From: Microbispora sp. ZYX-F-249
GTDB taxonomy: Bacteria > Actinomycetota > Actinomycetes > Streptosporangiales > Streptosporangiaceae
Length of the DNA stretch: 64,000 nucleotides
Direction of reading: 5' to 3'
Assembly (NCBI RefSeq): GCF_039649665.1
Contig: NZ_JBDJAW010000016.1
Coordinates: 62,001-126,000, forward strand
Shown here: positions 42,108-50,191 of the stretch, in pieces
How the letters are laid out: every line of letters begins with the position of its first letter
How positions within the stretch are numbered: position 1 is the stretch's first letter
Notes under the pieces: model-generated
The model's input: the letters and a program-made list of their open reading frames with translations, nothing else
Told to the model about the DNA's origin: nothing
Databases searched by the model: none
Translations under genes and position numbers: made by a program

Positions 42108-42590
42108 ATGACTTTCCAGGTCGGCGACACTGTCGTCTACCCCCACCATGGGGCTGCTCGGATCGAGGCCATCACGACCCGAACCATCAAGGGTGAGGAA
42201 AAGACCTACCTGGTGCTGAAGGTCGACAAGGGCGACCTGACCGTACAGGTACCAGCGGAAAATGCCGAGCTCGTCGGTGTGCGCGACGTCGTCGGCCAGG
42301 AAGGACTCGAGCGGGTGTTCGACGTCCTGCGCATGCCGCACACGGAGGAGCCCACCAACTGGTCCCGCCGCTACAAGGCCAACCTTGAGAAGCTGGCGTC
42401 GGGGGACGTCAACAAGGTGGCCGAGGTGGTGCGCGACCTGTGGCGGCGCGACAAGGAGCGCGGCCTGTCCGCCGGTGAGAAGCGCATGCTCGCCAAGGCC
42501 CGCCAGATCCTCGTCAGCGAGCTCGCGCTCGCGGAGAAGACCAACGAGGACAAGGCGGAGGCCCTGCTCGACGAGGTGCTGAACTCCTGA
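42108..42590 (+). CDS. carD: CarD-family RNA polymerase-binding regulator
   Basis: 160 residues. An N-terminal RNAP-interacting Tudor-like domain ([39 protein letters not shown]) is followed by a helical C-terminal domain ([31 protein letters not shown]). The Trp that props open the upstream edge of the bubble is expected in the helical domain. It stabilises the open complex at rRNA and other promoters and is essential in mycobacteria. Confidence 0.96.
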   Translation: MTFQVGDTVVYPHHGAARIEAITTRTIKGEEKTYLVLKVDKGDLTVQVPAENAELVGVRDVVGQEGLERVFDVLRMPHTEEPTNWSRRYKANLEKLASGDVNKVAEVVRDLWRRDKERGLSAGEKRMLAKARQILVSELALAEKTNEDKAEALLDEVLNS

Positions 42591-42607
42591 ACATCACATC
42601 GCCAAGG

Positions 42608-43066
42608 GTGGGCATCGGGGTCGATGTCCACCCTTTCGCGTCCGGTAGGGAGCTCCACCTCGCCGGACTGTTCTGGCCGGGCGAGACCGGGCTGGCCGGG
42701 CATTCCGACGGTGACGCGGCGGCGCACGCCTGCTGCGACGCGCTGCTGTCGGCCGCCGGCCTCGGAGACGTGGGGGCGCTCTTCGGCACCTCCGACCCGC
42801 GCTGGGCGGGCGCCGCGGGCGTGACCCTCCTGGAGGAGGCTGCCCGCCAGGTGCGGGCGGCCGGATTCGAGATCGGCAACCTGGCCGTCCAGATCATCGG
42901 GAACCGCCCGAAGGTCGCGCCCCGCCGTGCGGAGGCGGAGAAGGCCCTCGGAGCCGCCGCAGGGGCGCCGGTGAGCGTCAGCGCGACCACGACCGACGGC
43001 CTCGGGCTCACGGGGCGCGGCGAGGGCGTGGCGGCCATCGCGACCGCTCTGATACTCCCGGCGTGA
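42608..43066 (+). CDS. ispF: 2-C-methyl-D-erythritol 2,4-cyclodiphosphate synthase
   Basis: 152 residues. [15 protein letters not shown] supplies the metal-binding Asp and His, [19 protein letters not shown] the second site, and [14 protein letters not shown] the C-terminal signature. It is the fifth step of the MEP isoprenoid pathway. It begins at GTG 42608, 17 bp after carD. ispD, which usually stands between carD and ispF, is absent. The start region lacks a convincing Shine-Dalgarno. Confidence 0.94.
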   Translation: MGIGVDVHPFASGRELHLAGLFWPGETGLAGHSDGDAAAHACCDALLSAAGLGDVGALFGTSDPRWAGAAGVTLLEEAARQVRAAGFEIGNLAVQIIGNRPKVAPRRAEAEKALGAAAGAPVSVSATTTDGLGLTGRGEGVAAIATALILPA

Positions 43067-43127
43067 ATGTCCCGTTCCAAGCGGACATGCCAACCTGAAT
43101 GAGACCAGGAGCGTCTCACTAACACGT

Positions 43128-43183
43128 GGGCGGCGGCTCGAACCAAGGCGCGGAATCGAGCCGCCGCCCTCTTTTTTCTTTCT
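43128..43183 (+). terminator. Terminator after ispF
   Basis: GGGCGGCGGCTCGA (43128-43141) pairs with TCGAGCCGCCGCCC (43156-43169), followed by a T-rich run. This is a classic intrinsic terminator. Confidence 0.85.
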
Positions 43184-43258
43184 TGGGACGCATATTTCCC
43201 TTCCATGGGGTATCCCACAGTCCGAGGATGAAAGGGTCACCCTCATCGGGAGGTCGAT

Positions 43259-43528
43259 ATGACAATCGAGTCCATTCTCGGCGCCATCGTCATCGGTGCG
43301 GTCATCGGCGCTCTGGGCCGCCTGTTCCTGCCGGGCCGGCAGCCGATCGGCTGGCTGCTCACGATCGTCGTCGGTATCGTCGCGGCGCTCATCGGTACGG
43401 CGATCGCCCAGGTCATGGGTGTGGCCACGACGGATGGCATCGACTGGATCGAACTGGTCATGCAGGTCGTACTGGCCGTCGTGGGTGTCGGCATCGTCGC
43501 CGGCCTCAAGCGAGGGACGCGAGTGTAA
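43259..43528 (+). CDS. GlsB/YeaQ/YmgE-family stress membrane protein
   Basis: 89 residues, three hydrophobic helices with Gly-rich turns (ILGAIVIGAVIGALGRLFLPG, GWLLTIVVGIVAALIGTAIA, VLAVVGVGIVAGLKRG). This is the transglycosylase-associated (Transgly_assoc) family, often induced by stress and of unknown mechanism. GGGAGG lies about 7 nt before ATG 43259. Confidence 0.88.
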   Translation: MTIESILGAIVIGAVIGALGRLFLPGRQPIGWLLTIVVGIVAALIGTAIAQVMGVATTDGIDWIELVMQVVLAVVGVGIVAGLKRGTRV

Positions 43529-43826
43529 GGCACCCGCTCGGTAGGGCGGCCCCCGCCCTCACCCCGTAGCGCGCGCAGGCCCGTCCGGCTCCCCAGCCGG
43601 GCGGGCCTTCGCGCTGTACGGGGCCCGGCTCCGGCGGACCCGTCCCCTCGGACGACCATGTATCCACCGCGGCTCCCTGCTTGCGGCCCCCGGCTCCTGC
43701 CCATGGCGCGAGCGGCGAGGGCGCACTCGCGGACGCCGCCTGCGATCGCGTGGGGGATACCCCGAAGGACCGCACGTCCAGCGGACGGAACTTCGGGTGT
43801 CTGTCAGTCGGTGTGTGCGGGGCCGT
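43529..43826. other. Intergenic stretch with terminator only
   Basis: Apart from the hairpin at 43577-43608, I see no gene or repeat. Short frames on both strands show no motif and no ribosome site. Confidence 0.5.
43577..43608 (+). terminator. Terminator of the GlsB-like gene
   Basis: AGGCCCGTCCGGCT (43577-43590) and AGCCGGGCGGGCCT (43595-43608) form a 14-bp stem with one G-T pair and a 4-nt loop. Confidence 0.75.
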
Positions 43827-45347
43827 TCAGCCGGGCGGGCGTGGCGTGCTGCGCATCCGGCCGGAGGGAGGCGCGAGCGGAACGCCGCCGTCAGCGGCTT
43901 CCTCCGCGGCGTCCGGTTCGCCGCACTCCGCGGTCTGCGGCTCGCGTTTCCCGCTCACCTCGTCCGGGTCGGCGCTGTCCTGGGCATGGGCGGGATCGGG
44001 CACGTCCCGGATCTGGCGGAGCGGCTGGGTGTCGACGCCCGACTCGTCCTCGGGCCGATCCGGCTCGCTGCCGGCGGGCTTTTCCGGCTGCGGCCGGGGG
44101 TGCACGAGGACGTCGCCGGTGTGCGGCCGTACGAGGTCGCCCCAGCGCACCGGGCGGTTGCGGCGGGGCTGCGGCGCCGGGCGGTCATCCGTTCCGGCGA
44201 CCGTTCCGGTGTCCGGCATGGGTGCGGCGGGCGTCTCGGCGGGCTCCGCGTCGCGAGCGCGCTCGTCTGCCGCCGTCTCGTCTGCCGCCGTCTCGGCCGT
44301 CGGTTCGGCCACGGTCTCGGCGTCTGCCTCCGGCTCGGGCCGCGGGGCCTGCTCGGTCACGGGCGGGGTGCCGGGCGCCGCCGTCGGAGGTACGACCGGC
44401 AGGGCCTCGGCCTCGTCCGGCGCCTGGTCCGTCGTCTCCCGTTCGGCCGCGGGGGCGGTCTCGCCGGTCACCTCGTGCGGCGGCCGTACGCCGTCCTCGT
44501 CGGGGCCGGGGGCCGTGGTCTCGTCCTCGGCCTGCGGAGGGGTGACGGGCAACGGCGGGGCGTACTCGGGAGGCGCGACGGTCTCCGAAACCGGGCTGAC
44601 CGGCAGCGGGGGGACGTAGTCGGGAGGCGCCACGGCCTCGGGGACCGGCTGCAGGGGCGCCGCCGCGTGCTCCTGCGTGAGGGTGTGCTCCTGGGCGACG
44701 GCGTGCTCCTGGACGACGGCGTGCCCCTGGGCGACGGCGTGCTCGGGGGCCGGCCGCTCCCGCACGGCCACCGGATAGGGGGCGGTGGCGGCGGCACGGG
44801 GCTCCCGCTCGCCGTCGAAGGGCACCAGGTCGTCGTCGGTGTCGTCGTCGGTGTCGCCGTCCAGGTCGATCCGGTTGGTGCGCACGTGCTTCAGCAGGAG
44901 CAGCAGCAGCCACAACCCGACGGCGAGCATCACCCAGGGCAGCAGCGCGACGACGAGAGCGGTGACGTCGGGATCGAAGGAGGCGCCGACTGCGGTCGCG
45001 GCGTTCGCGGCGGCGGCCGACACCAGGAGCAGGATCAGGACGAATCCCGCCTGCAGCCGGACCAGGAACCGCGCGGCCCGCAGCAACGGCACGCTGACCA
45101 GGGCGACGACCAGCAGGACGTCGAACGCCGCGGGATATAGGTAGGCGAGCCGGGGCTCGGCCCGCCCGGAGACGGCCAGAGCCCGCAGGTCGTCGAAGGA
45201 CAGCGCGCAGGCCACCCCGGCGAGCACCGCGAGAGCGGCGCCCGCGAGGCCGATGGCCAGACGCCGCAGCATCAGCGGGATTCCGGAGGGGGTGGTTCGG
45301 GACGGGCGGGAGGCCGTGCCTGCCGCGCCGGGGGGAGTCACGTCCAT
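43827..45347 (-). CDS. DUF2637-like membrane protein with long repetitive tail
   Basis: 506 residues. The first 170 residues hold about four helices (AIGLAGAALAVLAGVACALS, AFDVLLVVALVSVPLL, VRLQAGFVLILLLVSAAA, LVVALLPWVMLAVGLWLLLLL), the DUF2637/SpdB-like pattern seen in actinobacterial plasmid-transfer and phage genes. The rest is disordered, Pro/Glu/Ala-rich, and built of repeats: a six-residue His-Ala unit encoded by four 18-bp copies (44667-44738), two copies of an APP-Y-PPLPV block, and ETAADETAADE. TAGGCT lies 9 nt before the ATG. Its presence in the core region is unexpected. Confidence 0.75.
   Translation of the reverse strand: MDVTPPGAAGTASRPSRTTPSGIPLMLRRLAIGLAGAALAVLAGVACALSFDDLRALAVSGRAEPRLAYLYPAAFDVLLVVALVSVPLLRAARFLVRLQAGFVLILLLVSAAAANAATAVGASFDPDVTALVVALLPWVMLAVGLWLLLLLLKHVRTNRIDLDGDTDDDTDDDLVPFDGEREPRAAATAPYPVAVRERPAPEHAVAQGHAVVQEHAVAQEHTLTQEHAAAPLQPVPEAVAPPDYVPPLPVSPVSETVAPPEYAPPLPVTPPQAEDETTAPGPDEDGVRPPHEVTGETAPAAERETTDQAPDEAEALPVVPPTAAPGTPPVTEQAPRPEPEADAETVAEPTAETAADETAADERARDAEPAETPAAPMPDTGTVAGTDDRPAPQPRRNRPVRWGDLVRPHTGDVLVHPRPQPEKPAGSEPDRPEDESGVDTQPLRQIRDVPDPAHAQDSADPDEVSGKREPQTAECGEPDAAEEAADGGVPLAPPSGRMRSTPRPPG
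44667..44738 (-). repeat. Four 18-bp tandem repeats inside the DUF2637-like gene
   Basis: Plus-strand unit GTGCTCCTGGGCGACGGC, with small changes, at 44667, 44685, 44703 and 44721. It encodes His-x-Val/Leu-x-Gln-Glu/Gly-type hexapeptides. Copy-number change by slippage is likely among strains. Confidence 0.8.
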
Positions 45348-45756
45348 GGCGTTTCGAGCCTACAGAATCGGAGTGACGATTGATCGCACCTGCGTGATCA
45401 CCCGTTTCGTGTCGGGATCGGGGGACTGGGGTGGACTCCTCCGGCCCGGCATCGCCGGGCGTGCGGGCCTCGCGGGGGCCCCGCCCGGAACGCGCCGTGG
45501 CATCCGTGTGACACACTCGGCGTCTCCCGCCGGGCGCCCCGGGGCTGCGGCGTGCGGTCCGGTGACGGTGCGTGTCGGCCAGGACCCGTGCCGGACGTGC
45601 GACGGTCACACCGACGGCCGTACGGGATCGTTACGGATTTTGTTTCCGGTTATATCGGGACTTATGTGCAAGAAGTTTCCATGATCGCCCACACCATGCC
45701 GTTCACAGGCGCCCAAGTAGCCCTGTGCCATGCCGTCAGGCGTTAGCCTTGCCTTC
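45348..45756. other. Intergenic region before cysS with AT-rich island
   Basis: Mostly GC-rich and featureless. At 45630-45685 there is an AT-rich island containing TTATAT, with ATG 45664 7-8 nt downstream; the frame from 45664 to 45684 encodes MCKKFP. A second frame (45681-45746, 21 codons) ends in the cysS -10 box. Neither can be called a gene. Confidence 0.35.
45744..45749 (+). promoter_or_regulatory. -10 box for cysS
   Basis: TAGCCT ends 7 nt before GTG 45757; leaderless spacing. This rejects the in-frame ATG at 45730 as the start. Confidence 0.6.
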
Positions 45757-47151
45757 GTGAGCCTGCACCTCTACGACACCAGCACGCGTACGGTCCGTGA
45801 ATTCGTACCGGTCGAGCCCGGCCGGGTCTCGATGTATCTGTGTGGTGCGACCGTTCAGGCTCCGCCGCACATCGGGCACATCAGGTCCGGAGTCAACTTC
45901 GACGTTCTCCGCCGATGGCTGCTGCGGCAGGGCTACGACGTGACCTTCTGCCGCAACGTCACGGACCTCGACGACAAGATCATCAGGGTGGCCGCCGAGG
46001 AAGGCGTGCCCTGGTTCGTCGTGTCCGAGCGCAACCAGCGCGCCTTCACCTGGGCGTACGACCAGCTCGGCTGCCTGCCGCCGACCGTCGAGCCCCGTGC
46101 CATGGGACATGTGCCCGAGATGGTCGAGCTGATGCGGCGGCTGATCGACAAGGGGCACGCGTACGCGTCGGGCGGCGACGTCTACTTCGACGTGGTCTCC
46201 TACGCCGACCGGTACGGCAAGCTCTCCAACCAGAAGCTGGAGAACATGCGGGCGGCCGCGGACACCGACACCGACTCGCTCAAGCGCGACCCGCGCGACT
46301 TCGCGCTGTGGAAGGGCGCCAAGCCCGGCGAGCCCACGTGGCCGACGCCGTGGGGCAAGGGCCGTCCGGGCTGGCACCTGGAGTGCTCGGCCATGGCGAC
46401 CAAGTACCTCGGCGGCACCTTCGACATCCACGGCGGCGGCGTCGACCTGATCTTCCCGCACCATGAGAACGAGATCGCCCAGTCGCAGGCGGCGGGCGAC
46501 GGCTTCGCGCGCTACTGGCTGCACAACGGCATGCTCAAGCTCGGCGGCGAGAAGATGAGCAAGTCGCTCGGCAACTCGCTGCTGATCCCCGACATGCTCC
46601 GCAAGGTGCGCGCGGTCGAGCTCCGCTACTACCTGGTCGCGGCGCACTACCGTTCGGCGATCGACTACTCCGACGAGGCGCTCCAGGAGGCGGCGGCCGG
46701 ATACCGCCGGATCGAGGGGTTCGTCACACGGGCCGCCGAGGTGATCCACGACGTGGACGCGGCCGCGCCGCTGCCCCAGGCGTTCGTGGACGCCATGGAC
46801 GACGACCTGAACGTCTCGCAGGCGCTCGCCGTGATCCACGAGGTCGTCCGCGAGGGCAACGTCGCGCTGGCCCAGGGCAACAAGGAGCAGGTCGCCCGGC
46901 TGCTCGCCGAGACGCAGAACATGCTCGACGTGCTCGGACTCGATCCCCGGTCGGAGCAGTGGCGGTCGACCGGCGACTCGGGGCTGCGGGAGGTCGTGGA
47001 CGCGCTGGTGGCCGTGGCGCTGGAGCAGCGGCAGGCCGCGCGTGCCCGCAAGGACTACGCGGCGGCCGACGCGATCCGCGACCAGCTCGCGGCGGCCGGA
47101 ATCGTGGTCGAGGACACCCCGCAGGGCCCGCGGTGGGAGCTGGCACAGTAG
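45757..47151 (+). CDS. cysS: Cysteinyl-tRNA synthetase
   Basis: 464 residues from GTG 45757 (product begins [16 protein letters not shown]). The HIGH motif is [10 protein letters not shown] and the KMSKS motif is [11 protein letters not shown]. Zinc ligands include the Cys in YLCGATV and in [10 protein letters not shown], with [13 protein letters not shown] as the third site. It is class I, the usual bacterial length, in the carD-ispF-cysS-rlmB order. The C-terminal helical domain is complete. Confidence 0.96.
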   Translation: MSLHLYDTSTRTVREFVPVEPGRVSMYLCGATVQAPPHIGHIRSGVNFDVLRRWLLRQGYDVTFCRNVTDLDDKIIRVAAEEGVPWFVVSERNQRAFTWAYDQLGCLPPTVEPRAMGHVPEMVELMRRLIDKGHAYASGGDVYFDVVSYADRYGKLSNQKLENMRAAADTDTDSLKRDPRDFALWKGAKPGEPTWPTPWGKGRPGWHLECSAMATKYLGGTFDIHGGGVDLIFPHHENEIAQSQAAGDGFARYWLHNGMLKLGGEKMSKSLGNSLLIPDMLRKVRAVELRYYLVAAHYRSAIDYSDEALQEAAAGYRRIEGFVTRAAEVIHDVDAAAPLPQAFVDAMDDDLNVSQALAVIHEVVREGNVALAQGNKEQVARLLAETQNMLDVLGLDPRSEQWRSTGDSGLREVVDALVAVALEQRQAARARKDYAAADAIRDQLAAAGIVVEDTPQGPRWELAQ

Positions 47152-47160
47152 GCGTGGCTC

Positions 47161-47166
47161 TACGCT
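47161..47166 (+). promoter_or_regulatory. -10 box for rlmB
   Basis: TACGCT ends 7 nt before ATG 47174; leaderless spacing. Confidence 0.5.
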
Positions 47167-47173
47167 AGAGACC

Positions 47174-48133
47174 ATGGCGGGAAGGGCTTCAGGGAAGCCG
47201 TCGAAGAAGCAGGGGCCGACCAAGGGCACGGGCGGCAAGGTCAGGCGCTCCCTGGAAGGCAAGGGAGCGACGCCGCCCGCGCACATGCGGCACTGGTACA
47301 AGGACAAGGCGCGCGCCGAGCGGATCGAGCGCGAGTCGCGGGGCGGTGGGAGTTCGGCCTCCCGCGCGCCGAGCCGTACGCGCCGGGAGGACGCCCCCGA
47401 GGTCATCGGCGGCCGCAACCCCGTGGTCGAGGCGCTGCGTGCCGGCGTCCCCGCCAGCGCCCTGTACGTGGCGCAGCGGGTCGACAACGACGACCGGGTC
47501 CGCGAGGCCATCAAGATCGCGGCTGACCGTGGCATCGCGCTGCTCGAGGTCAGCCGGGACAAGCTCGACCGGCTGACCGAGAGCACGGTCCACCAGGGCA
47601 TCGGCCTGCAGATCCCGGCGTACGACTACGCGCACCCGGAGCAGCTCGTCGAGCGGGCCAGGGACGCGGCCGAGGTGCCGCTGATCGTCGCCCTGGACGG
47701 CGTGACCGACCCGCGCAACCTCGGCGCCATCGCGCGCTCGGCGACCGCCTTCGGCGCGCACGGGCTGCTCGTGCCGTCCCGCCGCTCGGCGGGCGTCACC
47801 GCCGGCGCCTGGAAGACCTCGGCCGGCACCCTCGCGACCCTCCCCGTCGCCCGCGCGTCGAACCTCACGCAGACCCTTCAGGCGTACCGGGAGGAGGGCC
47901 TGTTCGTAGTCGGCCTCGACGGCTCCGCCACGGTCGACATCGCGGACGTCGAGCTCGCGACCGAGCCGCTCGTCGTGGTCGTCGGTTCGGAGGGCAAGGG
48001 CCTGTCCCGCCTGGTCAGGGAGGCGTGTGACCAGATCGCGCGCATCCCCATGAACGCCGCCGCCGAGTCGCTGAACGCCGGTGTGGCCGCGGGGATCGCC
48101 CTCTACGAGGTCGCCCGCCATCGCCGCCGGTGA
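47174..48133 (+). CDS. rlmB: 23S rRNA (guanosine-2'-O-)-methyltransferase RlmB
   Basis: 319 residues. The N-terminal 70 residues are basic and disordered (GKPSKKQGPTKGTGGKVRR). An L30e-like substrate-binding domain (VIGGRNPVVEALRAG) is followed by a SpoU knot with its three motifs: NLGAIARSATAFGA, VVVGSEGKGLS and PMNAAAESLNAGVAAGI. It makes Gm2251-type modification of 23S rRNA. It starts 22 bp after cysS but has its own -10 box. Confidence 0.93.
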   Translation: MAGRASGKPSKKQGPTKGTGGKVRRSLEGKGATPPAHMRHWYKDKARAERIERESRGGGSSASRAPSRTRREDAPEVIGGRNPVVEALRAGVPASALYVAQRVDNDDRVREAIKIAADRGIALLEVSRDKLDRLTESTVHQGIGLQIPAYDYAHPEQLVERARDAAEVPLIVALDGVTDPRNLGAIARSATAFGAHGLLVPSRRSAGVTAGAWKTSAGTLATLPVARASNLTQTLQAYREEGLFVVGLDGSATVDIADVELATEPLVVVVGSEGKGLSRLVREACDQIARIPMNAAAESLNAGVAAGIALYEVARHRRR

Positions 48134-48184
48134 TTTCACCGTGACGGTAGGGCCCTCGGCCCATTAAACTTGTCTGGGTAGCAG

Positions 48185-48257
48185 GCCGCCTTAGCTCAAT
48201 CGGCAGAGCATCTGTCTTGTAAACAGAAGGTCTGGGGTTCGATTCCCCAAGGCGGCT
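48185..48257 (+). tRNA. tRNA-Thr (anticodon TGT)
   Basis: 73-nt cloverleaf. Acceptor GCCGCCT/AGGCGGC, D-arm GCTC...GAGC, anticodon stem TCTGT/ACAGA with loop CTTGTAA (anticodon TGT), and T-arm TGGGG-TTCGATT-CCCCA. CCA is not encoded. The truncated integrase gene begins 60 bp beyond it, so the 3' end of this tRNA was probably the attachment site. Confidence 0.97.
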
Positions 48258-48316
48258 CTTGTACGACAGGCCCCTGATCAGCGCTCTCGCGGTCAGGGGC
48301 CTTGTGCTTTCGCGGC

Positions 48317-48868
48317 TCATCCGGTCTCTTCCGCGTCGTTGGGAGCCACCCTGGGAGCCACCCGCTTCCGTTGCCCCAGCAGAGCGCCGGAAATGGATTC
48401 CGTCGCCGCCCGCCGGTCGCCTTCCATAAGGTGGCCGTAGAAGTCTTTGGTGATCGCGACGCTGGCGTGCCCGAGGACTTCGGAGACCACGTGCAACGGG
48501 GTCCCCTGGGCGAGCATGATCGAGGCCCCGGAGTGGCGGAGCTCGTGCGGGTGCCAGTGACCCGGGCCTGCGCTCTTGGTCAGGCGCGAGAAGACGTGAG
48601 AGAAGTTGTCCGGATCGGACGGACGCCCCGACGAGGTAGGGAAGATCAGGCCGTGTTCCAGCCATGCGTCGCCGGCCTTCAACCGTGCGGCGTTGTGCTT
48701 GGCCCGGTGCGCCTTGAGCGCGTCGACCAGTTCGGAGGTCAGCGCCAGCGTCCGGCGTGACTTCGGAGTCGTGACCTCGCTGATCACGATCTTCGTCCTG
48801 GTCTCGGCGTTCGCGTCCCGGTTCTTGAGCCGCTTCACGGCATCGACGATCCAGGGTTCGTTCCTCAC
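48317..48868 (-). pseudogene. Tyrosine recombinase/integrase, C-terminal part only
   Basis: 183 residues. The remaining catalytic parts are TPKSRRTLAL, HPHELRHSGASIML (HxLRH), EVLGHASVAITKDFYGH and the Tyr nucleophile in DFYGH. Codons before GTG 48868 run into a stop (TGA) two codons upstream, so the DNA-binding arm, core-binding domain and first catalytic Arg are missing. Actinobacterial integrases are usually about 380 residues. Its 3' end points at tRNA-Thr, the standard orientation for an integrated element. It is almost certainly inactive. Confidence 0.88.
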
Positions 48869-48940
48869 CCTGGCTCACGGGGGAGCGTGGCTGGTGACAG
48901 AGCCGGAGCCATCGAGGGCCATGCATCGACGGGTCTTCCG

Positions 48941-49666
48941 TCAGGCTTGATAAAGATTGATGCGGTTCCCGCTTGGATCTGCCACGCATGAGGAACGCGG
49001 CTTCCACGGCTTATCCGCTGGTGGGCAGACCTCGATGGCCCCGGCATCAACAGCTCGGCGGTGCGCGGCGTCCACGTCATCCACGAGCAGACCGAATTGG
49101 GACACTCCGGTTGGACCATCGTGCTTGCCATGCTCGTTGAGTTCGTGTGCGACAGTCAGCAGGAAGAAGTCCTCACTCGGCCAGGCACCGAACTGAAACG
49201 ATGAGATTTCCTCATTGAACACGGCGTCAAACGCAGCCCGATAGAACGAGATCGACCCGGCGAGGTCTGCGACGTTGATGGTCACCTGGACGATGCGGGG
49301 GGTCTTCAGATCAGGCATAGCCACTCCATGTTCGATGTAGTGATTCACAATGTGGACCATGCGGGAAAGAACCTGGACACGATCCACCAGTCGCTCTCGA
49401 TGTGAATGCAGCACGGTGCGCAGTGCCTCACCGTCTTGGTCGTCCATCACGACGCGTACGGCGTCGATTGGCACATCGACGCGCCGCAGCGCACAGATCA
49501 GCCTGGCTTGCCGGACCTGCTCAGGGCGGTAGCGACGATAACCAGTGACCGGATCGACAACCGCCGGCCGCAGCAAGCCGAGTTCGTCGTAGTGCCGTAA
49601 AGCATGGATCGACAGGCCGCTGACCAAGGCGAAAACACCGATGCTCAAGAGATCGTCGCTGCTCAC
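48941..49666 (-). CDS. MerR-family regulator fused to a VOC domain
   Basis: 241 residues from GTG 49666. Residues 8-105 are a MerR HTH with coiled helix (IGVFALVSGLSIHALRHYDE, GYRRYRPEQVRQARL). Residues 122-241 are a VOC (glyoxalase) domain (IVQVTINVADLAGSISFYRAA, CVADPSGNRINLYQA). Such fusions sense or bind a ligand, often antibiotic-like. The target is unknown and there is no neighbouring transporter. Base composition is lower in GC than the core genes. Confidence 0.85.
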   Translation of the reverse strand: MSSDDLLSIGVFALVSGLSIHALRHYDELGLLRPAVVDPVTGYRRYRPEQVRQARLICALRRVDVPIDAVRVVMDDQDGEALRTVLHSHRERLVDRVQVLSRMVHIVNHYIEHGVAMPDLKTPRIVQVTINVADLAGSISFYRAAFDAVFNEEISSFQFGAWPSEDFFLLTVAHELNEHGKHDGPTGVSQFGLLVDDVDAAHRRAVDAGAIEVCPPADKPWKPRSSCVADPSGNRINLYQA

Positions 49667-49763
49667 CCAGACAGCATCCAGTCTCGGGCTACCCGAGAGT
49701 CAAGCGGGCATGGCTCCAACGCGGCTGTGCCATCAGCGTGCCATCAGGCGCGGTTGACCAGGG

Positions 49764-50036
49764 TCAGTCACGATCACTGGCGGACTGCCTGTCGCCCACG
49801 TGGAAGCCGTAGCCCTCGGTGATCAGACCGATTCGCAAGCAGGGAATTCCGGAGCTGTCTGGGGAGCCACTTGGGAGCCACCCGGATGGACGATCACGAA
49901 CTGCTGTGCTGGAGACGATGCTCTCGATGGTGCTCAGCCAGAGGGCGCGGTCTGTTGCCTGGAAGTAATGGCCGCAGCCGAGACATTGCCAGCCCTCTTC
50001 GGTGGCGTCCTCCCACACGACACATCCGCCGAGCAT
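49764..50036 (-). CDS. Small protein with CxxC knuckle (hypothetical)
   Basis: About 90 residues. Near the start, EEGWQCLGCGHYFQ resembles the zinc-knuckle openings of small proteins carried by actinobacterial integrative elements. The rest (LWLSTIESIVSSTAVRDRPS) has no clear motif. No Shine-Dalgarno is evident, and the frame could be chance. A 12-bp direct repeat flanks this segment (49764-49775 and 50164-50175). Confidence 0.35.
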   Translation of the reverse strand: MLGGCVVWEDATEEGWQCLGCGHYFQATDRALWLSTIESIVSSTAVRDRPSGWLPSGSPDSSGIPCLRIGLITEGYGFHVGDRQSASDRD

Positions 50037-50175
50037 CAGGCCTTGCCCCTCCGCCCGGCCCGCTGACGCTTTGCGGTGGGGCGACGGCGTACGAGGTGAT
50101 CAGGGACGGGTGCTCTTGTTGCCGGCTCAAAGGTGACGGCTCACAGAAGCACTACCAGGTATTTCAGTCACGATC
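49764..50175. repeat. 12-bp direct repeat, 400 bp apart
   Basis: TCAGTCACGATC occurs at 49764-49775 and 50164-50175 with different flanks. It might be a target-site duplication of a lost insertion, or coincidence. Confidence 0.35.
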
Positions 50176-50191
50176 GAACCAGAGATCAATA

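Noticed and set aside
44185-45609. Long minus-strand frame in another phase over the DUF2637-like gene
   Set aside because: Arg/Pro/Ala-rich shadow frame without family motifs; the DUF2637 frame has real membrane helices and its own -10 box.
45681-45746. 21-codon ORF directly before cysS
   Set aside because: It lies upstream of the predicted cysS transcript start, has one Cys only, no ribosome site and no conservation that can be judged here.
45730-45756. N-terminal extension of cysS starting at ATG 45730
   Set aside because: The -10 box at 45744-45749 lies within it, so the transcript would begin at GTG 45757, where the usual CysS N-terminus starts.
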